This document shows positions 1 to 6,962 of a stretch of DNA of 51,824 nucleotides, one piece after another. The stretch lies in contig NZ_CRPU01000012.1 of assembly GCF_001096185.1 (NCBI RefSeq), forward strand, positions 1 through 51,824, in the 5' to 3' direction. The notes under the pieces are model-generated. The model made no database searches. It saw only the letters and a program-made list of their open reading frames with translations, and was not told the DNA's origin. The stretch is from Streptococcus pneumoniae. Lineage in GTDB: Bacteria > Bacillota > Bacilli > Lactobacillales > Streptococcaceae. Position 1 is the first letter of the stretch. Each line of letters begins with the position of its first letter. Position numbers and translations under genes: made by a program.

Positions 1-42
1 GGACTCAGTCCTGTGCAATACAGAACTAAATCCTTCGGATAA
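1..42 (+). CDS. IS3-family transposase OrfB, C-terminal 13 codons (partial)
   Basis: Frame 1 reads GLSPVQYRTKSFG and then TAA at 40-42. A YRT-K-S tail after a proline-rich 'SPVQYR' stretch is typical of the end of IS3-family OrfB, the DDE integrase half of the OrfAB transposase. The catalytic domain is outside the window. Only the family is supported; whether the copy is intact cannot be judged. Confidence 0.7.
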   Translation, partial: GLSPVQYRTKSFG

Positions 43-73
43 ATTAATTGTCTAACTTTTTGGGGTCAGTACA
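1..73 (+). mobile_element. Right end of an IS3-family insertion sequence
   Basis: The first 42 bases are the 3' end of a transposase frame. After the stop comes a terminal inverted-repeat-like sequence at 49-73 (TGTCTAACTTTTTGG followed by GGTCAGTACA), which matches the usual IS3-family (IS150-like) end read outward. The rest of the element lies left of the window, so its length, other end and target duplication cannot be seen. The boundary is placed at about 73 because the next bases belong to a terminator-like repeat found twice more in this window. Confidence 0.75.
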
Positions 74-79
74 GAAAAA

Positions 80-148
80 ACTTGATATTATGCGTTTTAT
101 TATGGGAAGATTTACTTCTTTTTCTCCTAAAATTGTGTTTTTGCCCCA
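80..148 (+). repeat. Terminator-like dispersed repeat, copy 1 (left arm missing)
   Basis: The stretch starting CTTGATATTATGCGTTTTAT is nearly the same as 10307-10372 and shares its first 18 bases with 19073-19090. In the other copies it is the right arm of a perfect hairpin. Here the left arm is absent and the IS end abuts it, which suggests the IS landed between the two arms. Reading toward the ABC-F gene it could have been a bidirectional terminator. It resembles the SPRITE class of pneumococcal repeats (terminator-like), but I could not compare it with a reference. Confidence 0.55.
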
Positions 149-169
149 CCTATCTGCTATGTTGCAAAT

Positions 170-1696
170 TTATAAATCTTCTAAATTAGCTACCCCCAAA
201 CCGTGTTCTGTTAAGTGATAGATACTCGTACAGACCTCTTTTAAGAAACGACGGTCATGCGAAACAGTGATGAGACCACCAGGATAGGTGGCAAAGAGTT
301 TTCTGATTTGGGGTTGAGAAGTTGGAGAAAAGTTTCGTGTAGGTTCATCCAGCAGGAGAAAGTTTGGTTTGCGCAGCACTAAATCCAAAAGCAGGAGTTT
401 TCCCTGTTGTCCGCCAGATAAGGAGCGAATTTGATGCTGCATTTCTGGATAGCTGAAATTGAGACTGGCTAAGTGAGATTGTATTTTCTGCAATTCCTCT
501 TTTTCCCCAGTTTTGCTGAGATAGGCTATTGGGGATAAATCCAATTGCAGTTTTTTGTGGTAATCTTGTGGCATAAAACCAAGTAAAATCTCTCTTTTAT
601 CATTAAAAAGTTGCTGTAACTTGGCTAACAGAGTTGATTTTCCAACACCATTTGGGCCGATGATACCAATTTTTTCTTGGCCACGGACAGTTAGTTGTAA
701 CTCCTGAGCCAAAACTCGCTCGCCGATGGACAAATTTTCCTTTTCCAGTTGGATTAAGACTTTAGAAGCCGGTAATGGCTGTATATCTGAGAAGAAAAGT
801 CTGATTTCTTCCTCTTCAAGTGGTTTTTGGGTCATGGACTGAGCTATCTTTTCAAAGCGTTTTTCTTGAGAGAGAACATTTTTCATTTTTTTAGCCAATA
901 GGCGACCGGCAGTACTGTCTTTAGTAGCTCGAAGCGCAGTTTCTACATTTTGCTTGACTCGTCGATGTTTTTCCATAGTTTTATCGTAGGCTCTTTGGTC
1001 GTTAGCAGCTTGCTGGCTTTGTTTGGTAAAATTAGCCTTTCTCTGCTCACTATAGCAATCATAGTCTAAATGCTCTACTAGTGTTTCCGCTTCTTTACGG
1101 TGCTTGACCAGTCGCAAGTGGACAATAGTATCAGCCGTTTCAGAAAGAAAGTCTTCATCATGGGAAATGAAAATAACGGTTTGCCTCATCTTCTGTATCT
1201 GTCTTTTTAGCCAATCAACCGTCTCAAGGTCCAGGTCATTTGAAGGTTCATCTAAAAATAGAATCTCAAAGGGTTTGGCTAACTCATGGATGAGCTGAAT
1301 TTTCAAAGCTTCGCCCCCTGATAGACTGCCAATCTCTTGGTTGCTAGCGAAACGATTGCTATCAAAATGCAATTCCTCAGCTAAACGATAGAGGACACTG
1401 TAATCTAAATCAATAGTATCTAAAAAGAAGTAGTCGTGTAAAGTTTTCTTTTTCAGGTCCTCGGGGAGTTTTTGAGGAATGTAGGCTATTGATTGATAAT
1501 CAGATTGAATGTCTCCCCTGATAGTAAAATCAGGCAAAGCTTCCCCCATTAAAGTTTTAAGCAAGGTTGATTTGCCATTTCCTTCTTCACCAATAATAGC
1601 AACCTTTTCCCCGTCTTGGATAGTCATGGTTAGGTCAGATACAAGATCTCGTAGATCTTTGTTTTGAGTGATGGTTAGATGATTGATTTTTATCAT
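170..1696 (-). CDS. ABC-F family ATPase, antibiotic-resistance (ribosome protection) type
   Basis: This 508-aa soluble protein has two ABC ATPase domains and no membrane segments, the ABC-F layout. Walker A1 is GEEGNGKST (about 36-44) and the first half also has LSGGE and LFLDEPSNDLD. After a charged linker the second half has GPNGVGKST, LSGGQQGK and LLLDEPTRNFSPTS. The last motif resembles the Lsa/Vga/Msr resistance group, whose members bind the ribosome and dislodge drugs from the peptidyl-transferase centre. The start at 1696 is chosen over an in-frame ATG at 1729 because it has AAAGGG 7 nt upstream, whereas 1729 follows a terminator hairpin without a ribosome site. The long attenuator-like leader supports drug-induced expression. 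The substrate drug is unknown, and no gene name can be given. Confidence 0.85.
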   Translation of the reverse strand: MIKINHLTITQNKDLRDLVSDLTMTIQDGEKVAIIGEEGNGKSTLLKTLMGEALPDFTIRGDIQSDYQSIAYIPQKLPEDLKKKTLHDYFFLDTIDLDYSVLYRLAEELHFDSNRFASNQEIGSLSGGEALKIQLIHELAKPFEILFLDEPSNDLDLETVDWLKRQIQKMRQTVIFISHDEDFLSETADTIVHLRLVKHRKEAETLVEHLDYDCYSEQRKANFTKQSQQAANDQRAYDKTMEKHRRVKQNVETALRATKDSTAGRLLAKKMKNVLSQEKRFEKIAQSMTQKPLEEEEIRLFFSDIQPLPASKVLIQLEKENLSIGERVLAQELQLTVRGQEKIGIIGPNGVGKSTLLAKLQQLFNDKREILLGFMPQDYHKKLQLDLSPIAYLSKTGEKEELQKIQSHLASLNFSYPEMQHQIRSLSGGQQGKLLLLDLVLRKPNFLLLDEPTRNFSPTSQPQIRKLFATYPGGLITVSHDRRFLKEVCTSIYHLTEHGLGVANLEDL

Positions 1697-1732
1697 ATTG
1701 TTGCCCTTTCTAGAATGTCGATAGTGCATAAC

Positions 1733-1759
1733 AAAAAGCTCTACTTTATCTAGTAGAGC
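1733..1759 (-). terminator. Leader terminator immediately before the ABC-F gene
   Basis: Read on the minus strand, an 8-bp stem (GCTCTACT / AGTAGAGC, 6-nt loop, 1738-1759) is followed by TTTTT (1733-1737). It lies 37 nt upstream of the ABC-F start, inside the transcript made from the promoter at 2009-2037, so it can act only as an attenuator, not as the end of another gene. Confidence 0.7.
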
Positions 1760-1881
1760 CCAAAGTCACTGTCAAAACTCTATTATCCTCGTTGAAAAAC
1801 TCGTCAAACTAGCTTGGAGTTGCCTAACCCAACCCAAGAGGAGCATAGCTTTCTAGTTTTTTGATTTTCATAGATGATAAA

Positions 1882-1900
1882 GTACTAGAAAATCTAGTAC
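1882..1900 (-). promoter_or_regulatory. Leader hairpin, possible antiterminator element
   Basis: GTACTAG and CTAGTAC form a 7-bp stem with a 5-base loop in the ABC-F leader, between the two terminator-like hairpins. No convincing T-run follows it on the minus strand. Parts of its CTAG-rich arms resemble the arms of the neighbouring terminators, so alternative pairing is possible. The role is inferred. Confidence 0.4.
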
Positions 1901-1913
1901 AAAAAGAGCACAC

Positions 1914-1967
1914 AAAAAGAGACAAAAACAAGATCTACTAAATAAAGGTTCTTTATTTGATAGACTT
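1914..1967 (-). terminator. First leader terminator of the ABC-F mRNA
   Basis: On the minus strand AATAAAG-AAC-CTTTATT forms the core of a stem extended outward by TCTAT/GTAGA and AAG/CTT (1930-1967), followed by the T-rich stretch TTTTTGTCTCTTTTTG (1914-1929). It begins right at the stop codon of the three-codon leader ORF, so a ribosome held on that ORF would cover the base of the stem. This is the geometry expected for ribosome-mediated attenuation. Confidence 0.7.
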
Positions 1968-1977
1968 AGTTGTTCAT
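1966..1977 (-). CDS. Three-codon leader ORF (Met-Asn-Asn) upstream of the ABC-F gene
   Basis: ATG AAC AAC TAA at 1977-1966 on the minus strand is preceded by GGAGG (1988-1992, 10 nt away) and AAGGGAG (1980-1986), a far stronger ribosome site than an accidental ATG would have. Very short leader ORFs are known ahead of inducible ABC-F resistance genes, where a drug-stalled ribosome changes folding of the downstream terminator. Here the hairpin starts directly after the stop. The peptide itself probably has no function. Confidence 0.6.
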   Translation of the reverse strand: MNN

Positions 1978-2008
1978 GTCTCCCTTACCTCCGAGTATTA
2001 GTACCTCT

Positions 2009-2037
2009 ATTCTATAACTTTAAGGAAATTTTGTCAA
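2009..2037 (-). promoter_or_regulatory. Promoter of the ABC-F transcript
   Basis: On the minus strand TTGACA (2037-2032), a 17-nt spacer and TAGAAT (2014-2009) give a near-consensus sigma-A promoter. Transcription should begin near 2002, leaving a leader of about 300 nt before the ABC-F start codon that contains the leader ORF and the hairpins. Confidence 0.8.
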
Positions 2038-2060
2038 TAGAAAATTGGAAATTCTAATTT

Positions 2061-2378
2061 CTAAAATCCGAAAACAGGTCCATAAAGAGTTAGTACGTGT
2101 TTGACATGCTCGTAATGGAACTTGTCATAGTTGCGCCAAGCGCTGCGTGCTTGATCGTTTAGTTTTAGGCTACCAAGACTAATCAGAAGACTGGTACGTT
2201 GGTAAAATTTCTCAAGGTCTATTAAGATACTGTTGTTCAACTTTTCCGCTTTTTTGAGCTCTTGCAGAGTAGTGTTTAGTAGCTCTTGTAGTCGAATATC
2301 ATCTGCCCTACCCTGTTTGTAGCTTTGGAAACTTTTATTTAACTTGGATAGGAGTTGAATGAGTTCTTTGTCTTCCAT
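2061..2378 (-). CDS. Small helical protein, possibly bacteriocin-immunity-like
   Basis: A 105-aa charged, soluble protein with no signal peptide or membrane span. It is predicted by eye to be nearly all helical (long runs such as LQELLNTTLQELKKAE) and ends in an aromatic tail LYGPVFGF. Size, helical content and Lys/Glu-rich amphipathic pattern recall the four-helix EntA-type immunity proteins of class II bacteriocins, but no motif proves it and no bacteriocin gene is adjacent. AAGGA lies 10 nt upstream of the ATG, and an extended -10 (TGCTATACT, 2416-2424 on the minus strand) is 37 nt upstream. It has its own promoter, separate from that of the downstream ABC-F gene, which begins just past its stop codon. 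Confidence 0.6.
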   Translation of the reverse strand: MEDKELIQLLSKLNKSFQSYKQGRADDIRLQELLNTTLQELKKAEKLNNSILIDLEKFYQRTSLLISLGSLKLNDQARSAWRNYDKFHYEHVKHVLTLYGPVFGF

Positions 2379-2503
2379 AGGGGCATCATCCTTGCTATCA
2401 TGTATTCTTGCCTATAGTATAGCACCAAAAAATATAGTGATAAATATATTAAAAAATCGAATTTTAATTATAAAGTTTGCTGTGCTGATTTGTAGCCTTT
2501 TCA

Positions 2504-2512
2504 TGGTATAAT
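2504..2512 (+). promoter_or_regulatory. Extended -10 promoter of yceD-nth
   Basis: TGGTATAAT is an extended -10 element 28 nt before the yceD start codon. No clear -35 hexamer is seen at the right spacing, which is common when the TGn motif is present. Confidence 0.65.
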
Positions 2513-2540
2513 CAAGAGAGTAAATCTTTATGGAGGAAGT

Positions 2541-3083
2541 ATGAAATTAAATATTCAAGAGATACGCAAGCAGTCTGAAGGATTGCATTTTGAACAAACG
2601 TTAGACCTAGCCGCAGACCTGTGTGCACGTAATCAAGAAATTTTAGATGTAAAAGATATCCTTGCTGTTGGGAAAGTACAGTACGAAGACCGTATGTATT
2701 TCTTAGACTATCAGTTGTCTTATACCATTGTTCTTGCTTCAAGTCGTAGTATGGAGCCAGTTGAGTTAGTTGAATCTTATCCAGTAACGGAAGTTTTCAT
2801 GGAAGTAGCAACTAACCAACTAGATCAGGAAGTTTTAGACGATGACTTGATCCTGCCTATCGAAAATGGAGAACTTGACCTTGCTGAGAGCGTGTCAGAT
2901 AATATCCTACTAAACATTCCTATCAAGGTCTTGACGGCTGAAGAAGAAGCTGGTCAAGGATTTGTGTCAGGAAATGACTGGCAAATCATGACTGAGGAAG
3001 AATACCAAGCTCAACAAGCAGTTAAGAAAGAAGAAAATAGTCCTTTTGCTGGCTTACAAGGACTATTTGATGGAGACGAATAA
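2541..3083 (+). CDS. yceD: YceD family protein (DUF177)
   Basis: A 180-aa acidic protein of the DUF177/YceD family, linked in other bacteria to accumulation of 23S rRNA and often found next to rpmF. What fits the family: an N-terminal 'IQEIRKQSEGLHFEQTLDL' type opening, a central beta-rich part (VQYEDRMYFLDYQLSYTIVLASSRS) where one family cysteine position is Ala-Ser-Ser, and a short C-terminal tail SPFAGLQGLF after an acidic linker. The GGAGG-like site (ATGGAGGAAGT) is 6-8 nt upstream. The stop overlaps the nth start (TAATG), so the two are translationally coupled. Here it is not beside rpmF. The molecular role is not established. Confidence 0.75.
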   Translation: MKLNIQEIRKQSEGLHFEQTLDLAADLCARNQEILDVKDILAVGKVQYEDRMYFLDYQLSYTIVLASSRSMEPVELVESYPVTEVFMEVATNQLDQEVLDDDLILPIENGELDLAESVSDNILLNIPIKVLTAEEEAGQGFVSGNDWQIMTEEEYQAQQAVKKEENSPFAGLQGLFDGDE

Positions 3084-3712
3084 TGGTCTTGTCAAAAAAA
3101 CGTGCACGAAAGGTGCTAGAAGAAATCATTGCTCTTTTTCCAGATGCCAAGCCTAGTCTTGATTTTACCAATCATTTTGAACTCTTGGTTGCGGTCATGT
3201 TGTCAGCCCAGACAACGGATGCAGCGGTAAATAAGGCCACACCAGGTCTCTTTGCTGCCTTTCCAACGCCACAAGCCATGTCTGTTGCGACAGAGGGTGA
3301 GATTGCTTCACACATTTCTCGCCTGGGACTGTATCGAAATAAGGCTAAATTCCTTAAAAAATGTGCCCAACAGTTACTAGATGATTTTGATGGCCAAGTT
3401 CCTCAAAAACGTGAGGAATTAGAGAGTTTGGCAGGTGTTGGTCGCAAGACAGCTAATGTTGTCATGAGTGTAGGATTTGGGATTCCAGCTTTTGCAGTGG
3501 ATACTCATGTGGAGCGTATTTGCAAACACCACGATATCGTCAAAAAATCAGCGACACCACTTGAGGTGGAAAAGCGTGTCATGGATATCTTGCCACCGGA
3601 GCAGTGGTTAGCAGCTCATCAGGCCATGATTTATTTTGGAAGAGCCATTTGCCATCCTAAAAATCCAGAGTGTGACCAGTACCCACAGTTATATGACTTT
3701 AGCACTTTATAA
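3083..3712 (+). CDS. nth: Endonuclease III (DNA glycosylase/AP lyase) lacking two cluster cysteines
   Basis: A 209-aa base-excision-repair enzyme that removes oxidised pyrimidines and cleaves at abasic sites. The helix-hairpin-helix LAGVGRKTANVV (116-127) carries the catalytic lysine K122, and the catalytic aspartate is D140 in FAVDTHVERIC. The usual C-terminal cluster motif is Cys-X6-Cys-X2-Cys-X5-Cys. Here C190 and C197 are present but the third position is Tyr200 and the fourth (206) is Phe, and the protein stops at 209. The [4Fe-4S] cluster is therefore probably absent while both catalytic residues remain. Transcribed with yceD. Confidence 0.9.
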   Translation: MVLSKKRARKVLEEIIALFPDAKPSLDFTNHFELLVAVMLSAQTTDAAVNKATPGLFAAFPTPQAMSVATEGEIASHISRLGLYRNKAKFLKKCAQQLLDDFDGQVPQKREELESLAGVGRKTANVVMSVGFGIPAFAVDTHVERICKHHDIVKKSATPLEVEKRVMDILPPEQWLAAHQAMIYFGRAICHPKNPECDQYPQLYDFSTL

Positions 3713-3735
3713 GATGGCTCATCAAAAGTTTTTGC

Positions 3736-3764
3736 TTGATTTTAAGCATGCTTTGTGCTATAGT
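3736..3764 (+). promoter_or_regulatory. Promoter of the pyr operon
   Basis: TTGATT (3736-3741), 17-nt spacer, TATAGT (3759-3764) with a TGC extension just before the -10. The transcript would start near 3771 and carry the PyrR-binding leader. Confidence 0.75.
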
Positions 3765-3784
3765 AATTGATAACTAAATATTCC

Positions 3785-4444
<660 letters not shown>

Positions 4445-4462
4445 AAAGCTAAAGGAGTAGCC

Positions 4463-5386
4463 ATGTCAGAAAATCAACAAGCATTGAACCATGTGGTGTC
4501 CATGGAAGATCTCACTGTCGATCAAGTGATGAAATTGATCAAGCGAGGAATTGAGTTTAAAAACGGAGCTCAGCTTCCCTACGAAGACCATCCGATTGTT
4601 TCCAATCTTTTCTTTGAAGATTCTACACGGACGCATAAGTCCTTTGAAGTAGCAGAGATTAAACTGGGGCTGGAACGACTTGACTTTGATGTGAAGACTA
4701 GTTCAGTTAATAAAGGGGAGACACTTTATGATACCATCCTGACTCTGTCTGCTTTAGGAGTTGACGTCTGTGTGATTCGCCACCCAGAGGTTGACTACTA
4801 CAGAGAGTTAATTGCTAGTCCCACGATTACGACTTCCATCATCAATGGTGGAGATGGTTCGGGCCAACACCCTAGCCAGAGCTTGCTTGATTTGATGACC
4901 ATTTATGAGGAATTTGGCCATTTTGAGGGTCTCAAGGTTGCTATTGCAGGTGACTTGGATCACTCACGTGTTGCCAAATCCAATATGCAGATTTTGAAAC
5001 GCTTGGGAGCTAAACTTTATTTTGCAGGACCTGAGGAATGGAGAAGTCAAGAGTTTGCAGACTATGGACAGTTTGTAACTATTGATGAAATCATTGATCA
5101 GGTGGATGTCATGATGTTTCTCCGTGTGCAACATGAACGCCATGAAAGTGGAGCTGTCTTTTCAAAAGAAGACTACCATGCCCAACATGGCTTGACTCAA
5201 GAACGTTACGAACGCTTGAAAGAAACAGCAATCCTCATGCACCCAGCTCCAGTCAATCGTGATGTAGAAATCGCAGATCACTTGGTTGAAGCACCAAAAT
5301 CACGGATTGTCCAACAAATGACCAATGGTGTCTTTGTTCGAATGGCAATCTTAGAATCCGTATTGGCGAGTAGAAACGCCAACTAA
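4463..5386 (+). CDS. pyrB: Aspartate carbamoyltransferase catalytic subunit
   Basis: A 307-aa enzyme joining carbamoyl phosphate and aspartate, the first committed step of UMP synthesis. The carbamoyl-phosphate motif STRT is at 54-57, and HPSQSLLDL and HPAPVNRD are further active-site segments. No pyrI-type regulatory subunit gene is nearby, as usual in Firmicutes where the catalytic trimer works alone and control is through PyrR. AAAGGAG precedes the ATG by about 8 nt; the gap from pyrR is 18 nt. Confidence 0.95.
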   Translation: MSENQQALNHVVSMEDLTVDQVMKLIKRGIEFKNGAQLPYEDHPIVSNLFFEDSTRTHKSFEVAEIKLGLERLDFDVKTSSVNKGETLYDTILTLSALGVDVCVIRHPEVDYYRELIASPTITTSIINGGDGSGQHPSQSLLDLMTIYEEFGHFEGLKVAIAGDLDHSRVAKSNMQILKRLGAKLYFAGPEEWRSQEFADYGQFVTIDEIIDQVDVMMFLRVQHERHESGAVFSKEDYHAQHGLTQERYERLKETAILMHPAPVNRDVEIADHLVEAPKSRIVQQMTNGVFVRMAILESVLASRNAN

Positions 5387-5435
5387 AACACAAGACGTTA
5401 AAAGATGCCAGTGAGCGTCCACGAGAGGTGAGAAT

Positions 5436-6515
5436 ATGACAAAAAGACTTCTAGTATTAGAAGATGGCACAGTTTTTGAAGGCAAGGCCTTCGGAGCAGA
5501 TATTGATGTAACAGGCGAAATCGTCTTTAATACAGGCATGACCGGCTACCAAGAATCCATTACAGACCAGTCTTATAATGGACAAATCTTGACCTTTACC
5601 TATCCTTTGGTAGGAAATTATGGAATTAACCGTGATGATTACGAATCCATTATTCCAACTTGTAAGGGAGTTGTTGTTTTCGAAGAGGCACGTAGAGCAA
5701 GCAACTGGCGCAACCAAATGACCTTGGATGAATTTTTGAAAGCTAAGAAAATTCCAGGTATTTCAGGAATTGATACCCGTGCACTTACTAAGATTATCCG
5801 TAAGCATGGTACCATGCGTGCAACCTTGACCCATGTTGGGGATAGTATGGACCATGTGACGGACCAGCTCCAAGCAACAGTCTTGCCGACAGATAATATC
5901 AAGCAGGTTTCTACTAAAACGTCATATCCAGCTCCAGGAGTTGGTTTGAGCGTGGTGCTAGTGGACTTTGGTCTCAAGCACTCAATCCTACGTGAACTTT
6001 CTAAGCGCAACTGTAACGTGACGGTTGTTCCTTATTCGACAACGGCTGAAGAAATTCTCCATCTCAATCCTGACGGAGTTATGTTGTCAAATGGACCGGG
6101 AAATCCAGAAGATGTTCCACAGGCACTGGATATGATTCGTGGTGTGCAAGGAAAAATCCCAATCTTTGGTATCTGTATGGGACACCAACTTTTTGCTATG
6201 GCAAACGGGGCTAAGACTTACAAGATGAAATTTGGTCACCGTGGATTTAACCATGCAGTACGTGAAATTGCTACAGGACGTGTGGATTTTACAAGTCAAA
6301 ACCATGGTTATGCAGTTAGCCGTGAGGACTTGCCAGAACACTTGATTATCACCCACGAAGAAATCAATGACAAGTCAGTTGAAGGTGTGCGTCACAGATA
6401 CCAACCTGCTTTCTCTGTTCAATACCATCCAGATGCAGCCCCTGGTCCACACGACGCTAGCTACCTATTTGATGAGTTTATCGAGATGATGGAAGCTTTT
6501 AAACAATCAAACTAA
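5436..6515 (+). CDS. carA: Carbamoyl-phosphate synthase small (glutaminase) subunit
   Basis: A 359-aa subunit that hydrolyses glutamine and passes ammonia to CarB. The N-terminal CPSase_sm domain (about 1-130) is followed by a class I glutamine amidotransferase domain with GICMGHQ (nucleophile Cys247) and [11 protein letters not shown] (His331). The third triad position is Asp333 where Glu is commonest, a conservative change. GAGAGGTGAG lies just upstream of the ATG. It feeds both pyrimidine and arginine synthesis and follows pyrB by 49 nt. Confidence 0.95.
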   Translation: MTKRLLVLEDGTVFEGKAFGADIDVTGEIVFNTGMTGYQESITDQSYNGQILTFTYPLVGNYGINRDDYESIIPTCKGVVVFEEARRASNWRNQMTLDEFLKAKKIPGISGIDTRALTKIIRKHGTMRATLTHVGDSMDHVTDQLQATVLPTDNIKQVSTKTSYPAPGVGLSVVLVDFGLKHSILRELSKRNCNVTVVPYSTTAEEILHLNPDGVMLSNGPGNPEDVPQALDMIRGVQGKIPIFGICMGHQLFAMANGAKTYKMKFGHRGFNHAVREIATGRVDFTSQNHGYAVSREDLPEHLIITHEEINDKSVEGVRHRYQPAFSVQYHPDAAPGPHDASYLFDEFIEMMEAFKQSN

Positions 6516-6962
6516 GAACGAGTAAAAGCTCGTCGGAGAATTTATGTAACTGAACACGGACGGAAAGCTCGGAATTTAGAGAAACCAATTTGGATTGTCA
6601 ATCCTTCCTTGGTTTCCTAAAATTCAATCGCTTTCTATTCGTCCTTTGTATCTTATTTAATGTCGCCCTGAGAGGCGACGAATAGAAAGGCAGGCCGTTT
6701 CTTTTAGTCGCTATCAGGCGAACTAAAAACTCCCTGCACTAGATTTTTTACCGAAAAGTATCGTTTCGCTAAAAAATCGTCGGAGAATTTATTTAATGTC
6801 GCTCAGTGAGGCGACGAATAGAAAGGAGAAGATACATTGTTCGCGTAAGTGAACACGCCCTAAGAACTGTGTAAAAAAGATAAACATCGTCTTGACGCTG
6901 AAGGCGTCTGCACCGAGTTTCCTATTTTCACTATGTTCTTTACGGGCTTTGTATCATAAACT
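6516..6962 (+). other. Hairpin-rich carA-carB spacer with duplicated segments
   Basis: This gene-free 447-bp stretch is packed with inverted repeats. There is a long imperfect hairpin at about 6557-6654 (core GAAACCAA 6581-6588 / TTGGTTTC 6609-6616 with inner GGATT/AATCC). Further hairpins are GTCGCC/GGCGAC (6662-6678), TTTTAGT-CGC/GCG-ACTAAAA (6702-6728), GATTTTTTA/TAAAAAATC (6742-6778), GTCGC/GCGAC (6798-6814) and GACGC/GCGTC (about 6894-6908). Two segments are duplicated: CGTCGGAGAATTTAT (6531 and 6778), and a unit of about 37 bp at 6654-6690 and 6790-6826 ending GGCGACGAATAGAAAGG. None of the hairpins has a good terminator T-run. No ORF and no clear promoter are seen. Confidence 0.7.

Noticed and set aside
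1697-1729. Longer start of the ABC-F gene at 1729
   Set aside because: The extra 11 codons follow the leader terminator without a ribosome site; the ATG at 1696 has AAAGGG at proper spacing.
2512-2742. Minus-strand frame of 76 codons overlapping yceD
   Set aside because: It overlaps the yceD promoter and coding region on the other strand and lacks a ribosome site; yceD is a recognisable family.
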